From NCBI GenBank assembly GCA_947624965.1, contig CANQMN010000004.1, forward strand, positions 1 through 64,000: a DNA stretch of 64,000 nt, written 5' to 3'. The notes under the pieces are model-generated. The model saw nothing but the letters and a program-made list of their open reading frames with translations. It was not told where the DNA came from and did not search any database. Of the stretch, positions 36,471 through 46,014 are shown in pieces. The stretch comes from an uncultured Clostridia bacterium (GTDB lineage Bacteria; Bacillota; Clostridia; Christensenellales; Borkfalkiaceae). Each line of letters opens with the position of its first letter. Positions within the stretch are counted from its first letter, which is position 1. Position numbers and translations under genes: made by a program.

Positions 36471-37181
36471 ATGAAAGCATTGAAAGCGTTTTTCCGCTCG
36501 TTCACCCCTTTTGAATATGCGCTGTGGGTCGCCTCCGTGCTCGCCATCGTGCTCTCCTTCGTACTGTGCGGAAATTCCGATTGGCTCAATCTCGCGGGCT
36601 CCCTGCTCGGCGCGACGGCGCTTATCCTCGTCGCCAAGGGGAACGTCGCGGGGCAAATGCTCTGCGTCGTGTTCGCCGCGTTCTACGGCTACGTCTCCTA
36701 TGCCATGCGCTATTACGGGGAGATGATCACCTATCTGTGCATGTCCGCCCCCATCGCGCTCGCCGCTGTGATAAGCTGGCTGAAACACCCCTTCCGCGGC
36801 AAGAGGACGGAGGTCGCCGTCGCGAAGCTCAAACCGCGCGATCTCCTCATCGTGTTCGGGCTCGCCGCCGCCGTCACCGTCGCGTTCTACTTCATTCTCC
36901 GCGCGCTGGACACGGCAAACCTCCTATGGAGCACGATCTCCGTCGCCACAAGCTTTACCGCCGTCGCGCTCACCTTCCGCCGAAGCCCCTACTATGCCGT
37001 CGCCTATGCGTGCAACGACGTCGTGCTCATCGTGCTCTGGTCGCTCGCCGTCGCCGAAAACAGGGAATACGTCGCCCTCGTCGTCTGCTTCTGCGTCTTT
37101 CTCGTGAACGACGTCTATGGGTTTATCAACTGGCTCCGCATGCGGAAGAGGCAGAGTGAGCCCCCCGATCCCGACCGATGA
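36471..37181 (+). CDS. pnuC: Nicotinamide riboside/mononucleotide transporter PnuC
   Basis: Polytopic; 'DTANLLWSTISVATSFTAVALTFRRSPYYAVAYACNDVVLIVLW ... FLVNDVYGFINWLRM'. Confidence 0.88.
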   Translation: MKALKAFFRSFTPFEYALWVASVLAIVLSFVLCGNSDWLNLAGSLLGATALILVAKGNVAGQMLCVVFAAFYGYVSYAMRYYGEMITYLCMSAPIALAAVISWLKHPFRGKRTEVAVAKLKPRDLLIVFGLAAAVTVAFYFILRALDTANLLWSTISVATSFTAVALTFRRSPYYAVAYACNDVVLIVLWSLAVAENREYVALVVCFCVFLVNDVYGFINWLRMRKRQSEPPDPDR

Positions 37182-37218
37182 AAAGGGAGCGGCGAAGTTC
37201 GCCGCTCCCTTTATTTTA
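37181..37218 (+). terminator. Bidirectional intrinsic terminator
   Basis: AAAGGGAGCGGCGA-agt-TCGCCGCTCCCTTTATTTT. Confidence 0.8.
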
Positions 37219-38494
37219 TCGCTCTCAATCCCTTCGGGAGATGGTTTTTGATGACCCCGTGTACGCATTTCCCGAGCCCGAGGGGGAATTCCTCCACGCA
37301 GACGGCGCACCAACCGTCGGCAAGGTCCGAGGGGACGGTCTCCCCGCGGAGATATGCGAGGCTCGCCGCGCGCGAGAGATGTTCCTGCCGCTTCGCCTGC
37401 GCGCCGAACGCCATCGCGAGCGCATGGGCGGGCTTGAACACCCTTCCGTCCCATTCCCCGAGTTCCACGCCCAGCCGCAAAACGTGCGCATCGAGCGCGG
37501 GCATCCCCGCGGGAACGAGATACATCCTTCCGTCCGCGAGCGTTGAGATCTCCCCTTGCGGCGGCGTCCCGAAAAAGTCCTCCGCGAACGTTCGGAACGC
37601 TTCCTCCGCCGCGCGGTCCCGCCGCACGGGGAACGGCTTCGCCCCGCGCGTCCCGCCGCCCTTCTTTTTGAGGAGCGCGATGAAATGCCCTTCGCCGCGC
37701 ACCTCGTGCGGATAGTAATAGCGGGCGCAGACGAGTTCCGCCGTCCCGTCGCGGTCCGGCTCGATCACGCGCTCCATCGTCTCCTCCTCCGCAAACGTGC
37801 AGGTGGAATAGACGAGTTCGCCCCCCTCGCGGAGCATCGCAAACGCGCTCGCGAGGATCTCTTTTTGCCGCGCGGCGCACAGTTTGACGTTCGCCTCGCT
37901 CCAATGGGAGAGAGCCTCGGGCTCCTTGCGGAACATGCCCTCGCCCGAGCAGGGCGCGTCCACGAGGATCTTATCGAAATAACAGGGAAGGCTCTTTGCG
38001 AGCTTTTCGGGGGAAGCGCTCACCACGGCGCAGTTTGTGATGCCCATCCGCTCGACGTTCTGCGAAAGGATCTTCGCGCGCGCGCCGTCTATCTCGTTCG
38101 CGACGAGCACGCCCGTGCCGTTCAGATCTGCCGCGAGACGGGTCGTTTTTCCGCCCGGCGCGGCGCACAGATCGAGCACGCGCTCCCCCTCGCAGACGCC
38201 GAGAAGGGGGGCGGCGCTCATCGCAGAGGGCTCCTGCAAATAATAGAGCCCCGCAAAGTGATAGACGTCCCCGCCCGCCCGCTCTTCGCCGTGATAGAAG
38301 CCGTTCTTTTCCCACGGGACCTTTCCTCCGAGCGGAAAGGGCGAAACGGCGCAAAAACGCTCCGCCGAAATTTTCAGCGGATTGACGCGGAGCCCCTTTA
38401 CGGGGGGCTCTTGAAAAGCGGCGAGAAAAGCGGCGTATTCCTCTTCGCCGAACCGCCGCTTCATGCGCTCCGAAAATTCTTCGGGTAAATTCAT
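37211..38494 (-). CDS. RsmF/NOP2-Sun family rRNA (cytosine-C5) methyltransferase
   Basis: 'VLDLCAAPGGKTTRLAADL', 'ILVDAPCSGEGMFRKEPEA', 'LVYSTCTFAEEETMERVIE'. Confidence 0.93.
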   Translation of the reverse strand: MNLPEEFSERMKRRFGEEEYAAFLAAFQEPPVKGLRVNPLKISAERFCAVSPFPLGGKVPWEKNGFYHGEERAGGDVYHFAGLYYLQEPSAMSAAPLLGVCEGERVLDLCAAPGGKTTRLAADLNGTGVLVANEIDGARAKILSQNVERMGITNCAVVSASPEKLAKSLPCYFDKILVDAPCSGEGMFRKEPEALSHWSEANVKLCAARQKEILASAFAMLREGGELVYSTCTFAEEETMERVIEPDRDGTAELVCARYYYPHEVRGEGHFIALLKKKGGGTRGAKPFPVRRDRAAEEAFRTFAEDFFGTPPQGEISTLADGRMYLVPAGMPALDAHVLRLGVELGEWDGRVFKPAHALAMAFGAQAKRQEHLSRAASLAYLRGETVPSDLADGWCAVCVEEFPLGLGKCVHGVIKNHLPKGLRAIK

Positions 38495-39447
38495 ACCGTC
38501 TCCAAAGATTCGGCGATGCTTTCGAGCGAAACGAACGCCGCGCCGCCCGCGAGGGCGTTTTTATAGCGTTCGCCCCCCTCGCCGCGCGCGATATACACGT
38601 TGCATTGCGCGGGGTGGGATGTATATTTCCCGCCCGAATCGAAGATCGCCTTCACGAGCTTGACGGAGACGTCCACGTCGTCCTCGACGTCGCGCGCGAA
38701 ACAGAATACCTTGCCTTCGAGCGCGCCGCCCTTTCTGCGCCGATCCTTGTGCTTGTTCACGAAGCGGTAAAACTGCTCGTGCGCGCGGAAATGCGCCTCC
38801 TTCTCCTCGTTTTTTTCTGCATAATATTTGCGCTGACCCGCGGAAGAGGGCTGGCGGATCTGGTAGTTTTCGAGCCTGCCCGCCTTGATGCGGTACCGCT
38901 CGACGAGCCCCTTCACATCCGTTCCCTCCCGCCGGCACAGCGCTTCGCATACGCGCATGGTCGCGTACGCGTCGTCCACGGCGCGGTGCGGCGTAAATTC
39001 CACGCCGAGCGCCTCCGCCATCGCGCCGAGCCCGAGCTGCTGCCCGTACTTCCCCTCCGTGTTCATCCAGAAAAACTGCGTATCCAGCCAGTCGAAGCGG
39101 AAAGAGGGAAGGCGGTAACGTTTGGTTTCGAGGTTGAGATAGTTCACGTCGTTGAGGGTCGCGTGCCCGAGGACGACGGCGTCCTTCTCTTCGAGGATCG
39201 CCTTGATACGCCTGTATTCCGCGGGGAAGATCGGGTACTTCTTAAAATCTTCATACTCGTAGGGAAGCACGAGCCCCTCGTGCCCCTTGCGGTCGGTGAG
39301 ATGAAATTTCCCCTTTGGGTTGAGGAGAATGTCCTCCCGCGCCAGCAGGTTGAACTGTTCGTCCGTTACGACGTACCCGAAGGCGCAGATCTTCGCGACG
39401 CTCTTGAAAACGCACGCGCATTCGATATCGAAAAATACGTATTTCAT
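38491..39447 (-). CDS. DnaQ-like 3'-5' exonuclease with C-terminal BRCT-like region
   Basis: 'YVFFDIECACVFKSVAKICAFGYVVTDEQ', 'HRAVDDAYATMRVCEAL'; C-term 'EGKVFCFARDVEDDVDVSVKLVKAIFDSGGKYTSHPAQCNVYIA'. Confidence 0.8.
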   Translation of the reverse strand: MKYVFFDIECACVFKSVAKICAFGYVVTDEQFNLLAREDILLNPKGKFHLTDRKGHEGLVLPYEYEDFKKYPIFPAEYRRIKAILEEKDAVVLGHATLNDVNYLNLETKRYRLPSFRFDWLDTQFFWMNTEGKYGQQLGLGAMAEALGVEFTPHRAVDDAYATMRVCEALCRREGTDVKGLVERYRIKAGRLENYQIRQPSSAGQRKYYAEKNEEKEAHFRAHEQFYRFVNKHKDRRRKGGALEGKVFCFARDVEDDVDVSVKLVKAIFDSGGKYTSHPAQCNVYIARGEGGERYKNALAGGAAFVSLESIAESLETV

Positions 39448-39454
39448 GCGGGAA

Positions 39455-40738
39455 TTATTTTACCGAAATTTCCGTCTTGCCGCCCATGTACGGGCGGAGA
39501 ACTTCGGGAACGGATACGCTGCCGTCGGCGCGGAGATGGTTTTCGAGGAAGGCGATGAGCATTCTCGGCGGCGCGACGACCGTGTTGTTGAGGGTATGGA
39601 CATACGCGCTGCCCTTCTCCGTTTTATAGCGGATATTGAGCCGCCGCGCCTGCGCGTCCGTGAGGTTGGAACAGCTTCCCACCTCGAAATATTTCTTTTG
39701 GCGGGGAGACCACGCCTCCACGTCCACACTGCGGTATTTGAGGTCGGCGAGATCCCCCGTACAGCATTCGAGGGTGCGGACGGGGATCTCCATGGAGACG
39801 AACAGCTCCACGGTGTAGTGCCACATCTTGTCGTACCACGCCTCGCTCTCCTCGGGCTTGCAGAGGACGATCATTTCCTGCTTTTCAAACTGGTGGATGC
39901 GGTAGATGCCGCGCTCCTCGATGCCGTGCGCGCCCTTCTCCTTGCGGAAGCAGGGGGAATAGCTCGTGAGCGTTAAGGGGAGCTCCTTTTCGTCGAGCGT
40001 CTGCCCCATGAACCTGCCGATCATGGAGTGCTCGGAGGTGCCGATGAGGTACAGATCCTCCCCCTCTATCTTGTACATCATGCCGTCCATTTCCTCGAAG
40101 CTCATCACGCCCGAGACGACGGAGGAGCGGATCATGTACGGCGGAATGCAGTAGGTGAAACCCTTATCTATCATGAAATCGCGCGCATACGTGAGCACGG
40201 CGGAGTGCAGCCGCGCGATGTCGCCCGTGAGATAGTAGAAGCCCTGCCCGCTCGTGCGCCTTGCGCTGTCGATATCGATGCCGCCCAGCTTTTCGAGGAT
40301 ATCGAGATGGTAAGGGACCTCGAATTCGGGCACGCGCGGCTCCAAAAACCGTTCGCGCTCCACGTTCTCGCTGTCGTCCCGCCCGACGGGGGTATCCTTG
40401 CTGACGATGTTGGGAATGCGCATCATCACGGCTTTGAGCGAGCCGAGGACTTCCTCCGTCTCCCGCTCGACCGCGGCAAGGCGCGCCGCGTCCGCCGAGA
40501 CCTGCGCTTTCGCCGCCTCCGCTTCCTCGCGCTTGCCCTCGCGCATGAGCTGCCCGATCTGTTTGGACAGCGTGTTGCGGGAAGCGCGGAGCGCGTCCCC
40601 TTCTATCTGCAATGCGCGGCGTTTCGCGTCCAGCGCGAGCGCCTCGTCCACGAGGGGAAGTTTGCCTTCCTGAAATTTTTTCCGAATGTTTTCGCGCACG
40701 AGTTCCGGGTCGTTGCGAAGAAGCGCGATGTCGATCAT
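39455..40738 (-). CDS. serS: Seryl-tRNA synthetase
   Basis: 427 aa; 'MIDIALLRNDPELVRENIRKK', class II motif 'CFRKEKGAHGIEERGIYRIHQFEKQEMI', 'EVGSCSNLTDAQARRLNIRYK'. Confidence 0.97.
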   Translation of the reverse strand: MIDIALLRNDPELVRENIRKKFQEGKLPLVDEALALDAKRRALQIEGDALRASRNTLSKQIGQLMREGKREEAEAAKAQVSADAARLAAVERETEEVLGSLKAVMMRIPNIVSKDTPVGRDDSENVERERFLEPRVPEFEVPYHLDILEKLGGIDIDSARRTSGQGFYYLTGDIARLHSAVLTYARDFMIDKGFTYCIPPYMIRSSVVSGVMSFEEMDGMMYKIEGEDLYLIGTSEHSMIGRFMGQTLDEKELPLTLTSYSPCFRKEKGAHGIEERGIYRIHQFEKQEMIVLCKPEESEAWYDKMWHYTVELFVSMEIPVRTLECCTGDLADLKYRSVDVEAWSPRQKKYFEVGSCSNLTDAQARRLNIRYKTEKGSAYVHTLNNTVVAPPRMLIAFLENHLRADGSVSVPEVLRPYMGGKTEISVK

Positions 40739-40852
40739 GCGGTCACCTCTTTGATTTTCTCCATTATACAACTTTTTGCGGAAAATGGCAACGCTTTGTC
40801 CGCTCCATTCGGCGCAGACACGGAAAAAATTCGCAAACTGCGCACGGTTTTT

Positions 40853-40881
40853 TTGACTTTTCCGCTCAATGCGTGTATAAT
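40853..40881 (+). promoter_or_regulatory. Sigma-A promoter TTGACT-N17-TATAAT
   Basis: Between divergent serS and the P-type ATPase. Confidence 0.65.
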
Positions 40882-40921
40882 AGGGAATAGTAGGCGGTAT
40901 TTTCGCCGAAAGGGGAAAATT

Positions 40922-43501
40922 TTGGATAATAACATACCCGTTCCCGAGGAGGCGGGCGAAGCGCAGGAACTCCGCGCCGAGCCGCACGAGCCGAAGCGCA
41001 GGAAGTTCGCGGCGCGCGTGCTCGAACGCCCTTCCGCCGAGCTCTCCGAGACGAAGGAACGCAAAAAACTTATGAAGCGCTTCAAGAAGGCGAAGGAGAT
41101 CCCCTCCGAGACGGACGTGGAGCGGTTTACGCCGCCCGTGGACAGGGGGCTCACCGCCGATCAGGTGAAGACGCGGTTCGATCAGTTCCTCTTCAACGAC
41201 GTCAACAAGCGGTATTCCAAGTCGTACGCCGCCATCTTTATCGGCAACATCTGCACCTTCTTCAACCTGCTGTGCGTGATCGTCGCGGTCATGCTCGCCA
41301 TCGCGCATGCGGGCATCACGCAGTTCCTCTTTGTGGCGATCTTCGGCGCCAACCTCTTTATCGGTATCTTGCAGGAGATCCTCGCGAAGCGGCAGATAGA
41401 CAGGCTCTCCGTCCTCGTCTCCGCGACGGCGAAGGTCGTCCGCGACGGCGTGGAGACGGAGATCCCCGTGCGCGACGTCGTGCTCGACGACGTCATTCTC
41501 CTCGAAGCGGGCAAGCAGGTCCCCGCCGACTGCGTCCTTGCGGACGGCATCGTGGAGGTGAACGAATCCCTCCTCACGGGCGAATCCGTGCCCATCAAAA
41601 AGCAGATCGGGGAGACGCTGTACGCGGGTTCCTTCATTTCCAGCGGCGCATGCCGCGTCCGCGCAGACAAGGTGGGCAAGAACACCTACCTCAACTCCCT
41701 CACTTCCAAGGCAAAAAAGTATAAGAAGCCGCGCTCGGAGATCATGAACTCCATCCGCCTCTTCATCCGCGTCATCGGCGCGGTGATCCCCGTCATCGCG
41801 GGGCTCATGTTCTGGGTGAACTGGGAACAGACGGGGCACCTCTTCGACGAATCCGTCCAGCTCACGGGCTCCATCGTCATCGGCATGATCCCCTCGGGAC
41901 TTCTTCTTCTCACCTCGCTCGCGATGGCGATCGGCGTACTGCGGCTCGCGAAGAAACATACCCTCGTGCAGGACCTCTACTCCCTCGAAATGCTCGCCCG
42001 CGTCAACGTTCTGTGCCTCGACAAGACGGGCACGATCACGGACGGCAGAATGACGGTGAACGACTGCATGATCCTCAACAACTTCACCGAATATTCCCTC
42101 GACGACATCATGGGGAGCATGCTCGCCGCGCTCGACGACAATAACCAGACATCCATCGCGCTCAACGCGCGGTTCGGACACTCTGGCGCCCTCTCGGCGA
42201 CCGCCGTTCTGCCCTTCTCCTCCAAGCGCAAGCTCTCCGCCGTAACCTTCGGCGAGATAGGGACTTTCGTGATGGGCGCGCCCGAATTTGTGCTCCGCCC
42301 CATGCCGCCCAAGGTGGACAGGATCGTAAAACAATATGCGCAGATGGGGTTGCGCGTGCTCGTGCTCGCCTATTCCCCCAACGCTCTCAACGGAGACAGG
42401 GTGCCCGCGGTGCTCCGCCCCGCCGCGATCATCACGCTGGCGGACAACATCCGCTCGGACGCCGCGGAGACCATCAAATGGTTCCGCGACAACGACGTGG
42501 AGATCAAGATCATCTCGGGCGACAACCCCGTTACCGTCGCCGAGGTCGCGCGCCGCGTCGGCGTGAAGAACGCGGGTTCCTACGTCTCTCTGGACGGGCT
42601 CACCGACCTCGAAGTGGAGAACGTCGCCAACCAGTATACCGTGTTCGGGCGGGTCACGCCCGAGCAGAAAGCCATCCTCGTGCGGGCGATCAAAAAGCAC
42701 GGGAGCACCGTCGCCATGACGGGCGACGGCGTGAACGACATCCTCGCGCTCAAAGAGGCGGACTGCGCCGTCTCCGTCGCGTCCGGCTCGGAAGCGGCGA
42801 GAAACGTCTCCCACCTCGTGCTCCTCGACAACAACTTTCTCTCCCTTCCCTCCGTCGTCTACGAGGGCAGGCGGGTGATCAACAACATCAAATCGTGCGC
42901 GTCCCTGTACATCATGAAGACGCTGTTCACGACGCTCCTCGCCATCATCTGCGCGTGCATGTCCTCGCCCTATTTCTTCCGCACGAACAACATGCTCCTC
43001 TTCGAGGTGCTCGTTGCGGCGGTCCCCTCTGCGGTCATCGCACTGCAACCGAACAGCAACCGCGTGCACGGGAAGTTTATCCTATATGTCCTATCCCGCG
43101 CGATCCCGGGCGCCATTACGCTCATTTTGTGCGTGATGGGCATGTATCTCGGCGTGCAGTTCATGCCGCAGTCGCTGGGCACCGCCATGTGGCTCGGCGA
43201 TGTGGGCGAGAACATCTCCCCGCTCTTCGTGCTCGCCGTAACGTTCGGCGGCGTGGTGATGCTCTACCGCATTTTGCAGCCCTTCAATCTCATCCGCGCC
43301 GCGGTATACGCGCTCTCGCTCGGCGTGTGTATCCTCGTGTTCGCGGTGCCCGTGCTGGGGAATATCGTCTACACCGACTGGACGGCGGCGCGCGAGACGC
43401 TCACGCTGACACAGCTTCTCTACCTCATCTGTTTCCTGCTCGCGGCGTTCCCCGTCTCCAAGGCGCTCACGAGACTCTGCGACCTGATGAACCCCGATTG
43501 A
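40922..43501 (+). CDS. Cation-transporting P-type ATPase (HAD-IC, possibly CtpE-like)
   Basis: 859 aa from TTG; 'VNESLLTGESVPIKKQ', 'VLCLDKTGTITDGRM', 'AMTGDGVNDILALKEADCAVSV'. Confidence 0.9.
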   Translation: MDNNIPVPEEAGEAQELRAEPHEPKRRKFAARVLERPSAELSETKERKKLMKRFKKAKEIPSETDVERFTPPVDRGLTADQVKTRFDQFLFNDVNKRYSKSYAAIFIGNICTFFNLLCVIVAVMLAIAHAGITQFLFVAIFGANLFIGILQEILAKRQIDRLSVLVSATAKVVRDGVETEIPVRDVVLDDVILLEAGKQVPADCVLADGIVEVNESLLTGESVPIKKQIGETLYAGSFISSGACRVRADKVGKNTYLNSLTSKAKKYKKPRSEIMNSIRLFIRVIGAVIPVIAGLMFWVNWEQTGHLFDESVQLTGSIVIGMIPSGLLLLTSLAMAIGVLRLAKKHTLVQDLYSLEMLARVNVLCLDKTGTITDGRMTVNDCMILNNFTEYSLDDIMGSMLAALDDNNQTSIALNARFGHSGALSATAVLPFSSKRKLSAVTFGEIGTFVMGAPEFVLRPMPPKVDRIVKQYAQMGLRVLVLAYSPNALNGDRVPAVLRPAAIITLADNIRSDAAETIKWFRDNDVEIKIISGDNPVTVAEVARRVGVKNAGSYVSLDGLTDLEVENVANQYTVFGRVTPEQKAILVRAIKKHGSTVAMTGDGVNDILALKEADCAVSVASGSEAARNVSHLVLLDNNFLSLPSVVYEGRRVINNIKSCASLYIMKTLFTTLLAIICACMSSPYFFRTNNMLLFEVLVAAVPSAVIALQPNSNRVHGKFILYVLSRAIPGAITLILCVMGMYLGVQFMPQSLGTAMWLGDVGENISPLFVLAVTFGGVVMLYRILQPFNLIRAAVYALSLGVCILVFAVPVLGNIVYTDWTAARETLTLTQLLYLICFLLAAFPVSKALTRLCDLMNPD

Positions 43502-43511
43502 CATCGGCGAC

Positions 43512-43542
43512 AAAATGCCACCCGCTCGGCGGGTGGTATTTT
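43512..43542 (+). terminator. Intrinsic terminator
   Basis: AAAATgCCACCCG-ctcgg-CGGGTGGtATTTT. Confidence 0.75.
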
Positions 43543-43554
43543 AATATGCGCCGC

Positions 43555-43740
43555 TTTTGCGCCTACCCCCTCCCCTACCCCTCCCCCCTTACAAAGGGGG
43601 AGGGTAAAAGGGGAACTCCTCCCCCGACGGAAAACAGAACACCCCGAGGAGAAAACGCCCCGAGGGGAACGGAACGCCTCTAATAAAGGGGGCGAAGATC
43701 CCCCTCGCTTTGCGAGGGGGGAAGTAAAAACACAAAGGGC
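43555..43740. repeat. G/C-rich hairpin repeats
   Basis: 'cccctccccccttacaaagggggagggtaaaa' and 'cccctcgctttgcgaggggggaagtaaaa'. Confidence 0.85.
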
Positions 43741-43760
43741 GAAACCGAATTGCTTTCCCA

Positions 43761-43788
43761 AAAAAAAGAGACCGTGGGGTCTCTTTTT
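43761..43788 (-). terminator. Intrinsic terminator
   Basis: AAAAAAAGAGACC-gtg-GGGTCTCTTTTT. Confidence 0.75.
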
Positions 43789-44584
43789 ATCGCTCGATCG
43801 TGATGATGGGAACGTGCGGACGGTTGTTGAAACGGAAGGGAAATTCGCTCTTCCCGATGCCGCGCGATACGATCATGCGCGTGCGCTCCGTGAGGCGGTA
43901 CATGCCCGACGTGTATTTGGGAAACAGTCCCTGCCCGGGCGCATACAGCCCCCGTCCGAAAAAGCGGAACTGCCCGCCGTGCGCGTGTCCGCAGAGGACG
44001 ACGTCGGGTGAGAGCGCGCCGCTCTGCACGATGCGCGCCGCGCGCTCGGGGCGATGGATGAGGAGCACGACGCAGTCCTCCTGCGCGAGCGCGGGAAGTT
44101 CCGCGCGCTCCGATACGCCCGCCAAGACGATCGTGCCCGCGCCCGTCTCCACCCGCTCCGCGCGGTTGTCGAGCACGTGTACGCCCGCCTGCATAAGCCG
44201 CGAGAGGATCTCCTCCGACGAATCGTTCTTCGCGTCGTGGTTCCCCTGTACGAACCAGACGGGAAAGCGCGCGCACAGCGCTTCGATGAAACGAAACGCG
44301 CCGCTTTTTTCCGCGTCCGTGCTCCGCACGACGAGATCGCCCGTGAGCGCAACAAGGTCGACGTTTTCCCGTTCGAGCGCGGCGAGCAATCCGTCCGTAT
44401 CCACCGCCTGTTTGGGAAAATGCAGATCGGAGAGATGCGCGATACGGACGCTCCCCCGCTCCGTCCCGAGGCATATGCGGAACCGCTCGTACGTTATCGT
44501 TTTATTGTCCGCAAAGACGATGAGGAGCACGGCGACCGTGACGGCGAGCGCGCCGACCGCGCCGAGCGCGATGTACCACCCCAT
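43787..44584 (-). CDS. Metallophosphoesterase
   Basis: 'VRIAHLSDLHFPKQ', 'LVALTGDLV', 'VWFVQGNHDAK', 'DVVLCGHAHGGQ'. Confidence 0.93.
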   Translation of the reverse strand: MGWYIALGAVGALAVTVAVLLIVFADNKTITYERFRICLGTERGSVRIAHLSDLHFPKQAVDTDGLLAALERENVDLVALTGDLVVRSTDAEKSGAFRFIEALCARFPVWFVQGNHDAKNDSSEEILSRLMQAGVHVLDNRAERVETGAGTIVLAGVSERAELPALAQEDCVVLLIHRPERAARIVQSGALSPDVVLCGHAHGGQFRFFGRGLYAPGQGLFPKYTSGMYRLTERTRMIVSRGIGKSEFPFRFNNRPHVPIITIER

Positions 44585-44624
44585 AGAGACCTCCCGAAAG
44601 CATATGCGGCGCGGCGGAAAACGG

Positions 44625-45536
44625 TTACCCGCCGAGCGCGATCATGGCGTCCACGCACCTTATCGCCTCTTTCGCGACGCGCTCGTCGAGGACGATCTCC
44701 GCGCGCTCTCCCCGCAGGCAGGCGAGCGCGTCCGTCAGCGTGGCGAGCCGCATGTTGTGGCACACGAGATCTTTACACAGCGGATAGAAAGACTTCTCCG
44801 CGCAGTCCAGTTGCAGATGTTCGAGAACGGTATTCTCCGTCCCGATGATAAATTCGCGGGCGGGGCTGTTCTTCGCGAACGCCATGATGCCCGTTGTGGA
44901 GCCGACATAATCCGCCCGCTCCCAAACCTCGGGCAGGCACTCGGGGTGCACGAGAAGGAGCGCGTTCGGATGCGCCGCGCGCGCCGCCTCGACGTCCGCC
45001 CGCCGCGCCCGCAGATGGGTGGGACACCCCCCGTGGACGAAGTGAAACGTCTTTTCGGGGAGCTTTTTCTGCAAATATCTGCCGAGGTTGATGTCGGGCA
45101 CGAAGAGAATTTCCTTCTGCGGAAGGCGCGCGATGATCTTCTCCGCCGAGGAGGACGTAACGCACACGTCGCACACCGCCTTCAATGCCGCGGACGTGTT
45201 GATGTAGGCGACGACGGCGGCTTCGGGGTATTCCTCTTTGAGCGCCGCCAGCTCCTCCGGCTCGATCTGTTCCGCCATGGGACAGCCGGCGTTCTCGTTC
45301 GCGAGATACACCTTTCTCTCCGGCAAGAGAAGTTTTACCGTCTCCGCCATGAAGCGCACGCCGCACACGACGACGTCGCCCTGCGCCCCCGCCGCATACC
45401 GCGCGAGCGCGAACGAATCGCCCGTAAGATCCGCAACTTCCGAGAGTTCCCGCTTCGCATAGGTGTGCGCGAGGAGCAACCGCCCGCGCGCGCGTTTTTC
45501 CCGCACGATCTCATCCTGTAATTCCCGAATCGTCAT
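44625..45536 (-). CDS. nadA: Quinolinate synthase
   Basis: 'LLLAHTYAKRELSEVADLTGDSFALARYA', 'VCGVRFMAETVKLL', 'ENAGCPMA', 'VHPECLPEV'. Confidence 0.95.
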   Translation of the reverse strand: MTIRELQDEIVREKRARGRLLLAHTYAKRELSEVADLTGDSFALARYAAGAQGDVVVCGVRFMAETVKLLLPERKVYLANENAGCPMAEQIEPEELAALKEEYPEAAVVAYINTSAALKAVCDVCVTSSSAEKIIARLPQKEILFVPDINLGRYLQKKLPEKTFHFVHGGCPTHLRARRADVEAARAAHPNALLLVHPECLPEVWERADYVGSTTGIMAFAKNSPAREFIIGTENTVLEHLQLDCAEKSFYPLCKDLVCHNMRLATLTDALACLRGERAEIVLDERVAKEAIRCVDAMIALGG

Positions 45537-45609
45537 AGTTCCCTTCCCGAATAACTTCGCGAAAATTATACTCCCGCGCCGCCCCTTTGTCAAACGATTG
45601 CGCGGACCC

Positions 45610-45970
45610 CGCAAAAAAACGCCTCTCCCCCCACCCTACCCTCCCCCCTCGTTCCGAGGGGGGAGGTGAAACAGAGCGTCCTCTCCTTGCAAGGGTGCAT
45701 GTAATAAGCTTTACCCCCCTCCGTTCCGAGGGGGGAGGTGAAACAGAACACCCCTTGACGAGGGGGAAACACCGCTCGGTGAGGAGTTAAAAAAACGCCC
45801 CTTGGGCGCAAATTGCCCCCCTCATAAAAGGGAAATACAATAACGTCCTCCTTTTACAGTCGCGTTACTTCTTGCGAGAGGGATACAATAAGTCCCCTTC
45901 GCAAGGGGGACATGCCATAGCGTTACCCTCCCCCTTTGCAAGGGGGAGGGGTTGGGGAGGGGGTAGAAAA
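45610..45970. repeat. Array of G/C-rich hairpin repeats
   Basis: Copies near 45615, 45710, 45895 and 45920. Confidence 0.88.
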
Positions 45971-45981
45971 CAGAGGGCGAA

Positions 45982-46012
45982 AAAAGCGGGGACGGCGATC
46001 CGTCCCCGCAGG
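45982..46012 (-). terminator. Intrinsic terminator of the glycan locus
   Basis: Minus strand GCGGGGACGG-atc-gCCGTCCCCGC-TTTTTT. Confidence 0.75.
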
Positions 46013-46014
46013 TC

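Noticed and set aside
40740-40930. T-box riboswitch in front of serS
   Set aside because: Leader is short and no T-box core motif or specifier stem could be seen.
40739-43069. N-terminal ~777 aa of the 39455-43069 minus ORF
   Set aside because: Antisense to the P-type ATPase; the real serS starts at 40738.
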